Shown: positions 13,654 through 23,418, counted from the first letter of the stretch. The stretch is DNA of 64,000 bases from Flavobacteriaceae bacterium UBA5544 (GCA_002426755.1 DINI01000002.1:130366-194365); one strand, 5' to 3'. Numbers and translations are program-made. The notes: generated by a model not told the origin, from the sequence alone.

Positions 13654-14952
13654 ATGTCAAAATTTGACCTAAAAATGCCCAAAATGGGCGAATCTATTGC
13701 AGAAGGAACCATCATCAACTGGCTCGTCAACGAAGGCGACAGTTTTGAAGAAGGCGACATCATTTTGGAAGTTGCAACTGATAAAGTCGATAACGAAGTC
13801 CCAGCACCAGCATCAGGGACTTTGGTAAAAACCATGTTTCAAGCAAAAGATGTCGTGCCTGTTGGCGAAGTCATTGCGATTTTGGAAGTTTCGGAAAACT
13901 TATCAAAAACGAAAAAGCCAGCTGTCCCGTCGAGCGCAGTCGAGACGTCTTCAAAGAAGGAAGTTGCTAAACCAAAAGTAATGCAACAACCAGCGACTAA
14001 TTCTGGAAGTTTTTCTGTAAATAATACAAACACCTTCTTTTCACCACTAATCCTAAAAATCGCCAAAGAACACCACATCAGTTTTGAAGAATTGGCGCGT
14101 ATTCCAGCAACCGGAAATGAGGGAAGACTTCGTAAAAGTGACTTGTTCGGTTATATAGAAGATGGACGACCATACAAATTCGCACAACCAGTTGCTCAAG
14201 ACCCAACCGCCTACCGAATTCCGCAATTAAGTTTCGACAAAGGCAAAGGAAAAATCATCGAAATGGACCGCATGCGCCAGATGATTGCCGACCATATGGT
14301 CTATTCCAAACATACGTCACCACACGTTACGGCTTACGTAGAGGCCGATTTAACAAATATGGTCAACTGGCGAAATGCCAACAAAAAAGCCTTTGAAGAA
14401 AAATATGGCGAACGACTCACATTCACGCCATTATTTGTGGAAGCCGTCGCCAAAGCCGTCAAGGATTTTCCAAACATTAACGCATCCGTTGATGGCAATA
14501 ATATTATTGTCAAAGAAGATATTAATATTGGAATGGCAACCGCCTTACCTAGTGGAAACTTAATCGTCCCTGTCGTAAAAAACGCCGATACCAAAGATTT
14601 AAAAACGTTGGCAGCCAATGTCAATGAAATGGCAAATAAGGCTCGAGAAAACAAACTTGGAGGCGATGACATCAAAGGCAGCACCTTTACAATTTCCAAT
14701 GTAGGAACTTTTGGTAGTGTCATGGGAACACCCATCATCAACCAACCGGAAGTCGCTATTCTAGCACTCGGAATTATTAAAAAACGACCAGAAGTCATCG
14801 AAACAGAAAATGGCGACGAAATAGCTATCCGAAGCATGATGTACTTATCCCTGTCCTTTGACCACAGAGTGGTTGACGGATTTTTGGGAGGCAGTTTTGT
14901 GCGTCGCGTTGCAGATTATTTTGAGCAATTTGATATGAATAGAAGTATTTAA
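13654..14952 (+). CDS. bkdB: Dihydrolipoamide acyltransferase (E2) of a 2-oxo acid dehydrogenase, branched-chain type
   Basis: E2 core of a 2-oxo acid dehydrogenase complex, 432 residues. The lipoyl domain is residues 1-80, with lipoyl-lysine K44 in ATDKVDNE. The peripheral subunit-binding domain lies near residues 130-165 (FFSPLILKIAKEH, PATGNEGRLRKSDL). The catalytic acyltransferase domain ends with H404xxxD408 in SFDHRVVDGF. The fused E1 follows directly, so the two form one complex; branched-chain 2-oxoacids are the likely substrates (inference from the E1 type). The linker at about residues 90-99 (SSAVETSS) is encoded by a copy of the type 2 palindromic repeat. Confidence 0.9.
   Translation: MSKFDLKMPKMGESIAEGTIINWLVNEGDSFEEGDIILEVATDKVDNEVPAPASGTLVKTMFQAKDVVPVGEVIAILEVSENLSKTKKPAVPSSAVETSSKKEVAKPKVMQQPATNSGSFSVNNTNTFFSPLILKIAKEHHISFEELARIPATGNEGRLRKSDLFGYIEDGRPYKFAQPVAQDPTAYRIPQLSFDKGKGKIIEMDRMRQMIADHMVYSKHTSPHVTAYVEADLTNMVNWRNANKKAFEEKYGERLTFTPLFVEAVAKAVKDFPNINASVDGNNIIVKEDINIGMATALPSGNLIVPVVKNADTKDLKTLAANVNEMANKARENKLGGDDIKGSTFTISNVGTFGSVMGTPIINQPEVAILALGIIKKRPEVIETENGDEIAIRSMMYLSLSFDHRVVDGFLGGSFVRRVADYFEQFDMNRSI
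13923..13949. repeat. Type 2 repeat copy inside the E2 linker coding sequence
   Basis: GTCGAGCGCAGTCGAGAC matches the intergenic copy at 44518-44544 at about 22 of 27 positions. It is read in frame as part of the flexible linker. Confidence 0.75.
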
Positions 14953-15030
14953 ATGCGTTAGGGGTTGCAGTGAAAAGCCCACAGCGAAGCGAGGACTTGT
15001 AACGTAAAGCCCGCCCGAACGCTCAAAAAA
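14953..15030. repeat. Reverse-type REP-like repeat between E2 and E1
   Basis: Contains TGCGTTAGGGGTTGCAGTGA, AGCGAAGCGAGGACTTGTAA and AAGCCCGCCC, i.e. the other-strand relative of the type 3 family (TTACGCTAACGC-type ends). It fills the junction. Confidence 0.65.
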
Positions 15031-15036
15031 TAAAAC

Positions 15037-17097
15037 ATGAGTTCTTTAAATAAAGACATACTAAAAAAAGGATTTTCAAACCTTTGCACTGCCAAAGCCA
15101 TGGCAGAATTATATGAAGCCAATTTTAAACAAGTTTCAAAATATGTGCATGCCACGTCGAGAGGTCACGAAGCCATTCAGACGGCTTTGGGCATGCAATT
15201 GTTGCCACAAGATTATGCGTTTCCATACTATCGGGATGATGCGATGTTGTTGTCGTTCGGACTACAACCTTATGACTTGATGCTGCAGCTTTTGGCAAAA
15301 AAAGACGACCCGTTTTCTGGTGGACGTACCTATTATTCACACCCAAGTTTAAAGGATAACGATAAGCCAAAAATTCCACATCAATCGTCGGCAACTGGCA
15401 TGCAAGCCATTCCAGCAACAGGAGTTGCAATGGGCATGCAGTATAAGGAATTGCAGGGTTTGGTAGATAAGACGTTGAAAGAATTACCTCTGGTGGTTTG
15501 TAGTCTTGGTGATGCCTCCGTTACAGAAGGTGAAATTGCAGAAGCCTTTCAAATGGCAGCATTGAAACAAATGCCCATCATCTTTTTGGTTCAGGATAAC
15601 GGTTGGGACATTTCCGCCAATGCCGCTGAAACTAGAGCCCAAAATGCTTTTGAATATGCCAAAGGTTTTCACGGATTGGAAGCCATTTCTATTGATGGTG
15701 CCAATTTTATGGAAAGTTTTGAAGCGGTAGAAAAAGTCATTAAAACCATTCGAAAAGAACGCCGACCATTTTTAATCCATGCGAAAGTGCCGTTGTTAAA
15801 TCATCATACATCAGGCGTAAGAATGGAATGGTATCGTGATGATTTGGACGAGGCTAAATCCCGTGACCCTTATCCGGTTTTGAAACAACAATTATTGGAT
15901 AATGGATTTTCAGAAAAAGAAGTCGACGACATAGAAAATTCCGCGAAAGCGAAAGTTCAGCAAGATTTTGAAAAAGCAATAGAAGCAGAAGACCCAAAAC
16001 CAGAAGATTTATTCACCAACGATTTTGCACCTACGCCAATTACCGAAGAAAAAGGGGAGCGTTCACCAAAAGGTGCCGAAAAAGTTGTGATGGTGGATTG
16101 CGCCTTGTTTGCTGTTGAGGAACTCATGGCAAAGCATAAAGAATGTTTGCTCTACGGACAGGATGTTGGTGGACGATTGGGTGGTGTGTTTAGAGAGGCC
16201 GCAACTTTGGCGCAAAAATTCGGCGACGATAGAGTGTTCAATACACCAATTCAAGAGGCGTTTATCGTGGGTTCCACCGTTGGTATGAGTGCCGTTGGGT
16301 TAAAACCTATTGTCGAGGTGCAGTTTGCAGATTATATTTGGCCTGGATTGAATCAGTTGTTTACCGAAGTGAGCAGAAGTTGCTATCTTTCCAACGGAAA
16401 ATGGCCAGTGAGTATGATTCTGCGTGTACCGATTGGTGCTTATGGAAGCGGCGGGCCTTATCATTCATCATCTGTTGAAAGTGTTATCACCAATATCCGA
16501 GGTATTAAAATAGCGTATCCAAGTAATGGAGCCGATTTAAAAGGTTTGATGAAAGCTGCCTATTACGACCCAAATCCTGTGGTGATTTTGGAACATAAAG
16601 GTTTGTATTGGAGTAAAGTGCCAGGAACGAAAGGTGCAACTTCAGTTGAGCCAAGTGAAGATTATGTCTTGCCATTCGGAAAAGCTTGGGTACTTCAAGA
16701 AATCTGGAAACAAGAAGATGTTGAAACCTTGACCATCGTGACCTACGGCATGGGCGTCCATTGGGCCTACAACGCTTCCGGTGAACTGAATATGCGTGAC
16801 CAAATAGAAATTATTGATTTACGAACCTTATTTCCATTGGATGAAGACACCATCATGAAATCGGTCAAGAAAACAGGGAAATGTTTGGTCGTTACTGAAG
16901 AACCTTCCAATAATAGTTTTGCTAGAGCTTTGGCAGGAAAAATTCAGGAAGAGTGCTTTAAGTATTTGGATGCCCCAGTCATGACCATCGGTAGCGAGAA
17001 TATGCCGGCAATTCCATTAAATTCGACTTTGGAGGAAACGATGATTCCGAGTACGGAGAAGGTGAAGGCGAAGATAAATGAGTTACTATCTTATTGA
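15037..17097 (+). CDS. 2-oxo acid dehydrogenase E1, fused alpha and beta subunits
   Basis: Thiamine-diphosphate-dependent decarboxylase of a 2-oxo acid dehydrogenase complex, 686 residues, with alpha and beta chains in one polypeptide. The alpha half (1-335) has the TPP/Mg motif GDASVTEGEIAEAF followed by IFLVQDN, and the GHEAIQTALG and HTSGVRMEW segments. The beta half (about 345-686) has YGQDVGGRLGGVF, FNTPIQEAFIVGSTVGM, VEVQFADYIWPGLNQL and a DLRTLFPLDEDTI tail. The fused layout is familiar in Bacteroidota branched-chain-type enzymes. It pairs with the E2 directly upstream; no E3 is in the window. Confidence 0.92.
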   Translation: MSSLNKDILKKGFSNLCTAKAMAELYEANFKQVSKYVHATSRGHEAIQTALGMQLLPQDYAFPYYRDDAMLLSFGLQPYDLMLQLLAKKDDPFSGGRTYYSHPSLKDNDKPKIPHQSSATGMQAIPATGVAMGMQYKELQGLVDKTLKELPLVVCSLGDASVTEGEIAEAFQMAALKQMPIIFLVQDNGWDISANAAETRAQNAFEYAKGFHGLEAISIDGANFMESFEAVEKVIKTIRKERRPFLIHAKVPLLNHHTSGVRMEWYRDDLDEAKSRDPYPVLKQQLLDNGFSEKEVDDIENSAKAKVQQDFEKAIEAEDPKPEDLFTNDFAPTPITEEKGERSPKGAEKVVMVDCALFAVEELMAKHKECLLYGQDVGGRLGGVFREAATLAQKFGDDRVFNTPIQEAFIVGSTVGMSAVGLKPIVEVQFADYIWPGLNQLFTEVSRSCYLSNGKWPVSMILRVPIGAYGSGGPYHSSSVESVITNIRGIKIAYPSNGADLKGLMKAAYYDPNPVVILEHKGLYWSKVPGTKGATSVEPSEDYVLPFGKAWVLQEIWKQEDVETLTIVTYGMGVHWAYNASGELNMRDQIEIIDLRTLFPLDEDTIMKSVKKTGKCLVVTEEPSNNSFARALAGKIQEECFKYLDAPVMTIGSENMPAIPLNSTLEETMIPSTEKVKAKINELLSY

Positions 17098-17158
17098 TTT
17101 GGGCTAAAACTCTTAAATAATGATAATTACATTAGCCAAAACACTAAAACTCATTATT

Positions 17159-17401
17159 ATGAAAAAAGTAATTTTTATGTCCTTTATGGCATTATTCATG
17201 GCAACTTCCTTTTCGTCTTGTAGAGATAAGACTGAAAAAGAGAAAGTGATGGAAGAAATGAACGACAACGACGCCGAAGTGAAAGTGAACGAGGATGGCG
17301 ACAAAATAAAAATGGAAACCGAAGATAAAAAGGTGAAAATTAAAGAAGATGAAAACGGAGACGTGACCATCAAGGAGAAAACAAAAAACGACGACAATTA
17401 G
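17159..17401 (+). CDS. Small acidic/lysine-rich lipoprotein, unknown function
   Basis: Begins MKKVIFMSFMALFMATSFSSC: a classical lipoprotein signal with the lipobox Cys near residue 21. The remaining about 60 residues alternate D/E and K (KVKIKEDENGDVTIKEK), predicting an extended charged strand-rich or disordered tail. The ATG at 17159 is preferred over 17120, which would put 13 unrelated residues ahead of the signal peptide. Followed by a strong hairpin terminator. No family was recognised. Confidence 0.75.
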   Translation: MKKVIFMSFMALFMATSFSSCRDKTEKEKVMEEMNDNDAEVKVNEDGDKIKMETEDKKVKIKEDENGDVTIKEKTKNDDN

Positions 17402-17406
17402 ATTGT

Positions 17407-17438
17407 AAAAAGCGGTTCTTTCGAGAGCCGTTTTTTTT
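17407..17438. terminator. Bidirectional intrinsic terminator between the lipoprotein and GHMP kinase genes
   Basis: Stem CGGTTCT/AGAGCCG (one G-T pair) with loop TTCG, flanked by AAAA on the left and eight T on the right. It serves the plus-strand gene and overlaps the end of the converging minus-strand kinase gene. Confidence 0.88.
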
Positions 17439-18345
17439 ATTTAATCAATTCAGAATAATTTAATATAGTTTCAAATCCTTTTGATTTAAAATAATCGGAA
17501 GGATTTTCTTTTGATGCTACCATCACAAAATCGCCACCCCAAGCTCCCAAACTTTTAATGCTTCCTTGAAAATCGGGAAACATCAGTTCTTTTATAGGTT
17601 TCAGGTTGATGATGTTTGAAATGAGTTGTTCGTGGTCATCCATTAAATTTTGGAAATCGTTCAAATTGTTGCAATCAATCATATTCAATGTGATATTATT
17701 GATTTTTGAAATTTCCTGTGAAATATCATCCGTGTTGTTTTTGTAATGTGCTATCCCATCACGGCTATTTTGCTTTTTATTGAGAAATACAAACCAAATA
17801 TGTTCCTTGAACGACGGATTGAAACGAATTTCTGTTATTTCTGGGGGGTTGGATTTTAATTGATACGTTATCGGAACATTATGTTGTGCACAGGCAATAT
17901 CGTAACCGCTTCCGCCAAAAGTTAATTCCAATAATTTATATGCATCGATAGTTGCCCAATCCGCAATATTATTGATAAGTGTTGAAGATGTCCCTAGACC
18001 CCAATTTCTCGGAAAATCCAGTTTTGTGGTTATCACATAACCTTGGCCTGATTCTAAAAATTCGGGATTAAGCTGTTTGGTTGCGTCCAAAATCTGAATC
18101 AAACGTTGTGAAATTTCATTGGGATGATTTTGTCTCTCTGATTCCATGTCTTTTATCGAAAAAACATCTTCAAACCAGAGTTCTCCTTTTTCATCATAAC
18201 TTTTCCAAACAATTTTAGGTTCCTCAATTTCTTCAACCTTTAACCATTGTCCAAATTTTGTTGGTACGGCAAGTGAAAGCGCACCATTAAGAACCACATA
18301 TTCTGCGGTGAGCAATAATTTTCCGTTGCTGTAAAATTCTTGCAT
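17437..18345 (-). CDS. GYDIA-family GHMP kinase (mevalonate-pathway-type kinase)
   Basis: A GHMP-superfamily small-molecule kinase of 302 residues. The N-terminus FYSNGKLLLTAEYVVLNGA is the substrate-binding strand of mevalonate/phosphomevalonate kinases. PRNWGLGTSSTLINN is the glycine-rich ATP loop, and GGSGYDIACAQH is the motif that names the GYDIA group. Its neighbour is HMG-CoA reductase (7-bp gap, same strand), so it probably phosphorylates mevalonate or a phosphorylated mevalonate for isoprenoid synthesis. The exact substrate cannot be read from sequence. Confidence 0.88.
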   Translation of the reverse strand: MQEFYSNGKLLLTAEYVVLNGALSLAVPTKFGQWLKVEEIEEPKIVWKSYDEKGELWFEDVFSIKDMESERQNHPNEISQRLIQILDATKQLNPEFLESGQGYVITTKLDFPRNWGLGTSSTLINNIADWATIDAYKLLELTFGGSGYDIACAQHNVPITYQLKSNPPEITEIRFNPSFKEHIWFVFLNKKQNSRDGIAHYKNNTDDISQEISKINNITLNMIDCNNLNDFQNLMDDHEQLISNIINLKPIKELMFPDFQGSIKSLGAWGGDFVMVASKENPSDYFKSKGFETILNYSELIK

Positions 18346-18351
18346 TGTATT

Positions 18352-19668
18352 TTACAATCTTAAATCTCTTAAGGCTTCTTCAACCGCATGATGAGTGACT
18401 ACATGAGTCTTAAAATGTTCGACCATTTTTGATTTTTCATCATGTGTGGCGTTCATCTGATTCAACATATTCATCAAATGCATCTTCATGTGCCCTTCCT
18501 GAATTCCAGTAGTTGTCAACGAACGCAGCGCAGCAAAATTTTGTGCCAATCCTGCAACGGCCACTATTTGCATCAATTCCTTTGCGGATGGTTTTTGTAG
18601 CATTTCTAAAGCGAATTTTGCCAATGGGTGCAAACTGGTTAGTCCGCCAATGGTTCCCAATGCCAACGGAATTTCCATCCAAAATGTGAACATGCCATTG
18701 TTGATTTCAGCATGCGTCAAACTACTATAAGTTCCGTCTTTTGAGGCATAGGCATGAACGCCAGCTTCTACGGCCCGAAAATCATTCCCTGTCGCCAAAA
18801 CCACAGCATCGATACCATTCATGATGCCTTTGTTGTGCGTGACGGCTCTGTAGGGTTCTACCTCTGCAATATTGACGGCTTGAACAAATTTTTGCGCAAA
18901 GTCATGAGCGTCCATGGATTCATTGTCCTTCAAATCCTCAACCTTACAACTCACTTCCGCCTTCACCAAACAATTCGGAACATAGTTGGACAAAATGCTC
19001 ATTACAATTTCGATGTTCTTTTCCTCATCAGAAAATCCATCAAAACGCTGTGCTTCAGATTTAAAGGTTTTGGCGAATTGTTCTAAACACGAATTGATGA
19101 AATTTGCACCCATCGCATCCAGCGTTTCAAACGTAGCATGAAGCTGATAATAATCTTCTAGCTTTTCTGTTTTGTCCACCAATTGGATGTCCAAAATGCC
19201 ACCGCCACGTTTTTGCATGCTTTTGGTAATGGATTCTGTATCTGCGAATAACTGTGGCTTCACTTTTTCAAAAAATCGATTCAGTATATAAATTTTTCCA
19301 GTATAGATAAAATGCACTTGACCTATTTTAGTGGTAGAAATCACTTCAGCTTTAAACCCACCGCGGTCCAACCAGAATTTGGCTGCTTTGCTCGCCGCAG
19401 CTACCACAGAACTTTCCTCTATGGCCATTGGGACGGTGTAAAGCGTTCCGTTAATCAAGAAGTTGGGTGCAACACCTAATGGCAAATAATAATTGGTAAT
19501 GGTATTTTCGACAAATTCGTCATGCAATTGTTGAAGCTTTTCATCGTCGTTCCAATATTGCTTTAAGATGTTTTTGGCGGTTTGCTTCTCATCAAAATAA
19601 GTGTCAACAATCCAATCAATTTTCTCGGATTTTGACAATTTTGAAAAGCCTGTAATAGGTTTGTTCAT
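18352..19668 (-). CDS. Class II hydroxymethylglutaryl-CoA reductase
   Basis: Reduces HMG-CoA to mevalonate (or runs in reverse in degradative organisms). At 438 residues it has class II length, soluble with no membrane domain. Typical segments are FSKLSKSEKIDWI at the N-terminus, VPMAIEESSVVAAASKAAKFW with the catalytic Glu, VLATGNDFRAVEAGVHAYAS with the catalytic Asp, IPLALGTIGGLTSLHP, and a His-containing tail. With the downstream GHMP kinase it forms a small isoprenoid operon. A TAnnTTTG promoter box lies 20 bases upstream of the ATG. Confidence 0.93.
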   Translation of the reverse strand: MNKPITGFSKLSKSEKIDWIVDTYFDEKQTAKNILKQYWNDDEKLQQLHDEFVENTITNYYLPLGVAPNFLINGTLYTVPMAIEESSVVAAASKAAKFWLDRGGFKAEVISTTKIGQVHFIYTGKIYILNRFFEKVKPQLFADTESITKSMQKRGGGILDIQLVDKTEKLEDYYQLHATFETLDAMGANFINSCLEQFAKTFKSEAQRFDGFSDEEKNIEIVMSILSNYVPNCLVKAEVSCKVEDLKDNESMDAHDFAQKFVQAVNIAEVEPYRAVTHNKGIMNGIDAVVLATGNDFRAVEAGVHAYASKDGTYSSLTHAEINNGMFTFWMEIPLALGTIGGLTSLHPLAKFALEMLQKPSAKELMQIVAVAGLAQNFAALRSLTTTGIQEGHMKMHLMNMLNQMNATHDEKSKMVEHFKTHVVTHHAVEEALRDLRL

Positions 19669-19687
19669 GAAGTATTGTTTCTTGATG

Positions 19688-19695
19688 CAAAGATA
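19688..19695 (-). promoter_or_regulatory. Probable -7 box for the HMG-CoA reductase operon
   Basis: TATCTTTG on the minus strand matches the Bacteroidota -7 consensus TAnnTTTG and is followed by CA. It lies 20 bases upstream of the reductase ATG. A -33 TTTG at standard spacing was not found. Confidence 0.55.
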
Positions 19696-19861
19696 CTATT
19701 CTTGGTATGAATATGAATCGACAAATTTCAGGATTGCGCATTTAACTATCAATAGTTAGTGTTTTTGCATTATTTTTAGTAAACTTGACAACATTTTGAG
19801 AAATTTTCAACTCGATTTTTTTTTTCATTTTATGCCTAACTAATTCTAATACAAATTATTT

Positions 19862-21433
19862 ATGTCTGCAACAACATTAAAACCAAATCAAAAAGAACTT
19901 TGGGGACATCCGATTGGATTGTATGTTTTATTCTTAACAGAAATGTGGGAGCGTTTTTCGTATTATGGAATGCGGGGACTTTTATCTCTCTATATGGCTG
20001 CAGAATTAACAGACGCTCAAGGTCCTGGATTAGGATGGACCAATGCTGAAGCCTTAAAACTTTATGGTTGGTATACAATGTTGGTGTATTTGATGTCGAT
20101 TCCTGGCGGGATGATTGCCGATAAATTTCTTGGCCAAAAACGTTCAGTTTTGGTTGGAGCCATAATTTTAGTGTTAGGACACGGGACGTTGGCCATTGAA
20201 GCATTATGGGCATTCTATGCTGGTTTGATACTAATCATTTTGGGTGTTGGGATGTTAAAGCCTAATATTTCTACAATGGTTGGAGGTCTGTATGGTGAAA
20301 ACGATATCAGACGAGATAAAGGGTTTAGCATCTTTTATATTGGAATTAATACAGGCTCGTTATTAGCGACCACAATCGTAGGTTTAGTTGTGGCAAAATG
20401 GGGATGGCATGCTGGATTTGGGCTTGCTGGAATAGGAATGTTGTTTGGACTACTTGTATATCTTTGGGGACAAAAATATTTGACGCATGTAGGTAATAAA
20501 ACGACAGAAGAAGAAAAGAAAGATCAAGTGCCGCTATCAAAACTTTTTGGGGATTTGCTCAAATCATCTAAACACCTGATTATTGTCGGTATTTTGATTA
20601 TCCTATCAATTTATTATGGTGGATTTGTAATGTCAGAAATCGACCATTGGGGCTATGCTGCCTTATTTGTCTTCTTGTCGCTCGTTGTTGGCATGTTGAT
20701 GATGATTTATAAAAGCCTTCGGTCTCAAGTGGAAAAAGACCGTTTTCTAGTGGTTTTGTTATCTTTTTTATTAGTGATTGTGTTTTGGGGAGCTTTTGAA
20801 CAAGCTGGTGGATTGATGAATTTATATACTAATGATTATACTAACAGGGATTTATTTGGATGGGAAGTTCCGACAATATGGTTCCAAAGTTTGAATGCTG
20901 GTTTCATTATTTTGTTTGCTGTTATGGTTGCCAATTTTTGGGCGAAACGAAAAATGAAAAATAAAGAAGCTTCATCGTTGTTTAAAATGGCTACGGGAAC
21001 GATCATCATGGGACTTGGTTTTGTGTTTATGGTGTTTGCAACTATGGATTACAAAGCAAATGGCTCTTCTGCAATGTACTGGTTGGTGTTAGCTTATTTA
21101 TTTCATACCATTGGTGAGCTTTCCTCATCTCCAGTATCGTTGTCTTTTGTTACAAAATTGGCACCTGTAAGATACGCTTCTCTTATGATGGGACTTTATT
21201 TTGCATCTACAGGTTTAGGAAATAAAGTAGCGGGATTATTGGGAGAGTCTGCATCAGAATATGGTGAATATACCGTCTTTTTAGGGATTACCATTTTTAC
21301 TGTCATTTTTGGTTTACTTGTGATATCAATTTTAAAACCTCTTAAGCGCCTTACTCATGGAGCAGAGGACAATGAAAGAGAAATATTGGAGCAAGAAAAT
21401 TACGAGTTGGGTAACGAGGATATCAATAATTAA
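19862..21433 (+). CDS. POT/PTR2-family proton-dependent peptide transporter
   Basis: Inner-membrane proton-coupled di-/tripeptide symporter of the major facilitator superfamily, 523 residues, about 14 hydrophobic segments. The ExxERFxYYG proton-coupling motif appears as EMWERFSYYGMRG near residue 22. The PTR2 second signature FSIFYIGINTGSLL follows, with the segment GAFEQAGGLMNLYT in the middle and a highly charged C-terminal tail. A second POT gene follows after an 8-bp gap. The 193-bp gap upstream is AT-rich with a T-run; no certain promoter was assigned. Confidence 0.95.
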   Translation: MSATTLKPNQKELWGHPIGLYVLFLTEMWERFSYYGMRGLLSLYMAAELTDAQGPGLGWTNAEALKLYGWYTMLVYLMSIPGGMIADKFLGQKRSVLVGAIILVLGHGTLAIEALWAFYAGLILIILGVGMLKPNISTMVGGLYGENDIRRDKGFSIFYIGINTGSLLATTIVGLVVAKWGWHAGFGLAGIGMLFGLLVYLWGQKYLTHVGNKTTEEEKKDQVPLSKLFGDLLKSSKHLIIVGILIILSIYYGGFVMSEIDHWGYAALFVFLSLVVGMLMMIYKSLRSQVEKDRFLVVLLSFLLVIVFWGAFEQAGGLMNLYTNDYTNRDLFGWEVPTIWFQSLNAGFIILFAVMVANFWAKRKMKNKEASSLFKMATGTIIMGLGFVFMVFATMDYKANGSSAMYWLVLAYLFHTIGELSSSPVSLSFVTKLAPVRYASLMMGLYFASTGLGNKVAGLLGESASEYGEYTVFLGITIFTVIFGLLVISILKPLKRLTHGAEDNEREILEQENYELGNEDINN

Positions 21434-21441
21434 ACAAAATC

Positions 21442-23310
21442 ATGGCAAATAATTCTACCGATCAGTTTTTTCACAATCCTGTAATAGGTCATCCAGCAGG
21501 TCTGTTTGTATTGTTTTTTACCGAAATGTGGGAACGTTTTTCCTATTATGGAATGCGTGCCTTGTTGATTTTGTTTTTAACGGAATCCTTAACAAGCTCT
21601 AGTCCTGGTTGGGGCTGGCCACAGGATTATGCGTATGCCTTGTTTGGTTCTTACACCGCCTTGGTCTATCTGTCAACAATGCTTGGTGGCTACTTTGCTG
21701 ATAAAATTATTGGTTATCGTTGGGCGGTGATTGTCGGTGCTTTTTTAATGACTTTGGGTCATGCCTGTATGGCCGTTGAAACACATTTTTTCATTTATTT
21801 GGGACTGACCTTATTAGTATTTGGAACAGGCTTTTTTAAACCGAATATGACTTCCATCATTTCTGAAATGTATAAAGATAGGCCTGAAAAGAAAGACGGC
21901 GCCTATACAATTTTTTATATGGGAGTCAATGCTGGTGCATTCTTTGGAATTCTATTATGTGGATATTTGGGAGAAAAAGTAGGCTGGAGTATCGGTTTCG
22001 GATTAGCAGGTATTTTTATGTTGTTCGGACTTCTACAGTTTTACTTTTCACAGAATATTTTTGGAGATATTGGGTTAAAACCTAAAATGGCGGATGCTGT
22101 TGCCTTGGCAAATTCGGATGCGACCGAAATGAACATGACGGTAGCAAAAGAAAAGGATGTGGACAGTAAAAATGAAGATAGCCATAGGAATCCTTTTGCA
22201 AAGTGGCAATTGACGTTGATTACTATTTGTAGCATTCTTGGTTTAGTTTGGGTCATCAACGACCCAGTATCTAAAATTTCCGAAGGAGCCACAAATTTTT
22301 TGAAATTTGGAGAAACAGATTATTCCAATTTTGCCATTCTTCTTGCATTGGTTTTGTTTTTCATTGTCTTGGTCTATCGATTGTCAAAATATCCTACAAT
22401 TACCAGACAGAAATTGATAGCGGTAACGTTTTTTGGTGTACTGACATTCTGCTTTTTTGCTGTCTTTGAACAGGCACCAGGAACACTCACCATTTTTGCC
22501 AGAGATTATACCGATAGGGTATTGGTAGGTGGTGCAAGTTTGACGTTTTTAATTGTAAATTCCTTGATTGCTGTAATACCTCTTGGAATTATCACGTGGG
22601 TACTTTTTAAATTATTTCAACAAACATTCAAGAATTATGCTCTTGCCAATATTTTCTTAAGTATTAGTTTTGTTATTATTTGGATCATTACCGTATGGAT
22701 GTTGATGAAGGATTTTTACACCGCTGGTTATTTGGAATTGTCAGATTCGACATTACAATCTTTAAAAATTGATAAAGTCACTAAAAAGCTAACAGAAATT
22801 CCGGCAACTTGGTTCAACGTATTGAACTCACTTTTTATTATCACATTAGCACCATTATTTTCAAAATGGTGGGAAAGTAAATATAACCCATCCGCAAATG
22901 CCAAATTTGGTATAGGGATGATTTTACTTGGACTAGGTATGGGCTTTATCGCATTTGGAGGACGTAATATCGCTCCAGGGGCTGAAGCTGCCGCAGTGAG
23001 TATGTTTTGGCTTGTATTCGTTTATTTGTTCCACACAATGGCCGAATTGTGCATCTCACCAGTAGGCCTTTCTTATGTGAGTAAATTGGTTCCTGGTCGA
23101 ATGATTGCTTTCATGTTCGGGGTATGGTATTTGGCGATTGCTATTGCCAATAAAGTGGCTGGTATTTTAGGTGAAAGTTCCAATGAAATTGCTGCAGAAA
23201 AAGGTATTGGTTCGTTCTTCTTGATTATTACCGTGGTGGCTGTGGCTATTGGAGTCATTTCTATTGCCATGAATTCTACAATTAAAAAATTAATGCACGG
23301 TGTTCGATAA
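21442..23310 (+). CDS. POT/PTR2-family peptide transporter, long form
   Basis: Second proton-dependent oligopeptide transporter, 622 residues, with EMWERFSYYGMRALL near residue 30 and AYTIFYMGVNAGAFFG as the PTR2 signature. The extra length compared with its neighbour comes from a charged cytoplasmic loop around residues 218-255 (KEKDVDSKNEDSHRNPF) and a longer central region near 400-470. Tandem arrangement with the first transporter suggests duplication and divergence in peptide preference (inference). A hairpin terminator follows the stop. Confidence 0.95.
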   Translation: MANNSTDQFFHNPVIGHPAGLFVLFFTEMWERFSYYGMRALLILFLTESLTSSSPGWGWPQDYAYALFGSYTALVYLSTMLGGYFADKIIGYRWAVIVGAFLMTLGHACMAVETHFFIYLGLTLLVFGTGFFKPNMTSIISEMYKDRPEKKDGAYTIFYMGVNAGAFFGILLCGYLGEKVGWSIGFGLAGIFMLFGLLQFYFSQNIFGDIGLKPKMADAVALANSDATEMNMTVAKEKDVDSKNEDSHRNPFAKWQLTLITICSILGLVWVINDPVSKISEGATNFLKFGETDYSNFAILLALVLFFIVLVYRLSKYPTITRQKLIAVTFFGVLTFCFFAVFEQAPGTLTIFARDYTDRVLVGGASLTFLIVNSLIAVIPLGIITWVLFKLFQQTFKNYALANIFLSISFVIIWIITVWMLMKDFYTAGYLELSDSTLQSLKIDKVTKKLTEIPATWFNVLNSLFIITLAPLFSKWWESKYNPSANAKFGIGMILLGLGMGFIAFGGRNIAPGAEAAAVSMFWLVFVYLFHTMAELCISPVGLSYVSKLVPGRMIAFMFGVWYLAIAIANKVAGILGESSNEIAAEKGIGSFFLIITVVAVAIGVISIAMNSTIKKLMHGVR

Positions 23311-23337
23311 TCGAAAAAAATCGTTAAAATAAACTCA

Positions 23338-23364
23338 AAATGCTCCAATATGGAGCATTTTTTG
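23338..23364 (+). terminator. Intrinsic terminator after the peptide transporters
   Basis: AAAATGCTCCA-ATA-TGGAGCATTTTTTG: a perfect 7-bp core stem extended by A/T pairs and ending in a T-run. Confidence 0.88.
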
Positions 23365-23418
23365 TAAGTTCGGAACAACTTTTGCTTCTTAAAAGAAGTT
23401 TAAAAATGAGATTAAAAG

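Noticed and set aside
14334..14837. A 167-codon minus-strand open frame
   Set aside because: Antisense shadow of the E2 catalytic domain.
15037..17097. Fused E1 alpha/beta considered as a novel fusion
   Set aside because: One-chain E1 alpha/beta enzymes are already familiar in Bacteroidota; kept as an annotation only.
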